Part shown: in pieces, positions 41,564-41,719 of the stretch
Numbering within the stretch: position 1 is the first letter of the stretch
How the letters are laid out: every line of letters begins with the position of its first letter
Source of the DNA: Parabacteroides sp. ZJ-118
Lineage (GTDB): Bacteria > Bacteroidota > Bacteroidia > Bacteroidales > Tannerellaceae
Assembly (NCBI RefSeq): GCF_011038785.1
Contig: NZ_JAAKDT010000031.1
Coordinates: 1 to 41,719 of the forward strand
DNA: 41,719 nt
Reading direction: 5' to 3'
The notes under the pieces: model-generated
The model's database searches: none
What the model was told of the DNA's origin: nothing
The model's input: the letters and a program-made list of their open reading frames with translations, nothing else
Position numbers and translations under genes: made by a program

Positions 41564-41719
41564 CCAATTGAAAAGTACGGACAAACTTACATCAATAGTT
41601 CGTTAAATTTAGAATGAATCAGGCAGAATCTCGGACTCCGAAAAACAACAAGTTAGGCGGAATCTCATCCGTTAGGATTTGTTTATTTTGCGGATTGCCC
41701 GATTTCTGACCCTCAATAA

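Noticed and set aside
41614-41709. 31-codon + frame near the right edge
   Set aside because: It is too short and shows no recognisable motif; the nearby box at 41556-41563 is not enough to call a gene.

Overview
The window looks like a chromosome segment of a Bacteroidales gut bacterium, most likely Parabacteroides (Tannerellaceae). The reasons are the Bacteroidetes promoter element TAnnTTTG upstream of many genes, the combination of two-subunit 2-oxoacid:ferredoxin oxidoreductase with ATP-type PEP carboxykinase, SusC/TlpA-era style lipoproteins with an LSSC lipobox, a type IX secretion (T9SS) sorting tail on a protease, and several protein families typical of that order. The genus call is an inference from protein style, not from a database search. 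No rRNA, CRISPR array or prophage was seen; one tRNA is present.

Left edge (1-2600) is debris-rich accessory DNA. It holds the first codons of an insertion-sequence transposase running off the window, a second transposase remnant, a polysaccharide flippase gene, and a frameshifted and truncated DUF4011 gene. All of this ends at a tRNA-Leu(TAG) gene that has its own promoter and terminator.

Core metabolic block (2786-16466, + strand): shikimate kinase; an alanine-dehydrogenase-like protein that has lost its catalytic residues; korA/korB (2-oxoglutarate- or pyruvate-type ferredoxin oxidoreductase); pckA with a long purine-rich leader; a TlpA-like lipoprotein; comM/yifB; a 42-bp degenerate tandem array; an unrecognised DUF6261-like gene; an MntA/HepT (nucleotidyltransferase/HEPN) toxin-antitoxin pair bracketed by perfect 21-bp direct repeats; and metG. 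From about 9.6 to 18.6 kb the DNA is very GC-rich: one hand-counted line in comM is 45/60 G+C.

Glycan block (16531-31040): a DegT-type sugar aminotransferase and a Gfo/Idh sugar dehydrogenase make an amino (uronic) sugar. They are followed by a Wzx flippase and seven + strand glycosyltransferase-type genes (two with fucosyltransferase-like HIRxGD motifs, one WbsX, two GT4, two GT2), then a very large YfhO-type membrane protein, and a convergent GT4 gene. This block is AT-rich (one hand-counted line is 15/60 G+C). No Wzy polymerase, chain-length regulator or initiating sugar-phosphate transferase was seen. A lipid-linked oligosaccharide, for example for general protein O-glycosylation, therefore fits better than a long capsule polymer; this is an inference. 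A perfect 34-bp palindrome sits between the convergent YfhO and GT4 genes.

Right block (31062-41506): ahcY, an acyl-CoA synthetase with an XRE-cupin regulator in one operon, rpsO and typA divergent from each other, a lipoprotein with OmpA-like and TPR parts, and a secreted lysyl-endopeptidase-like serine protease with a T9SS tail whose predicted promoter would make a nearly leaderless mRNA.
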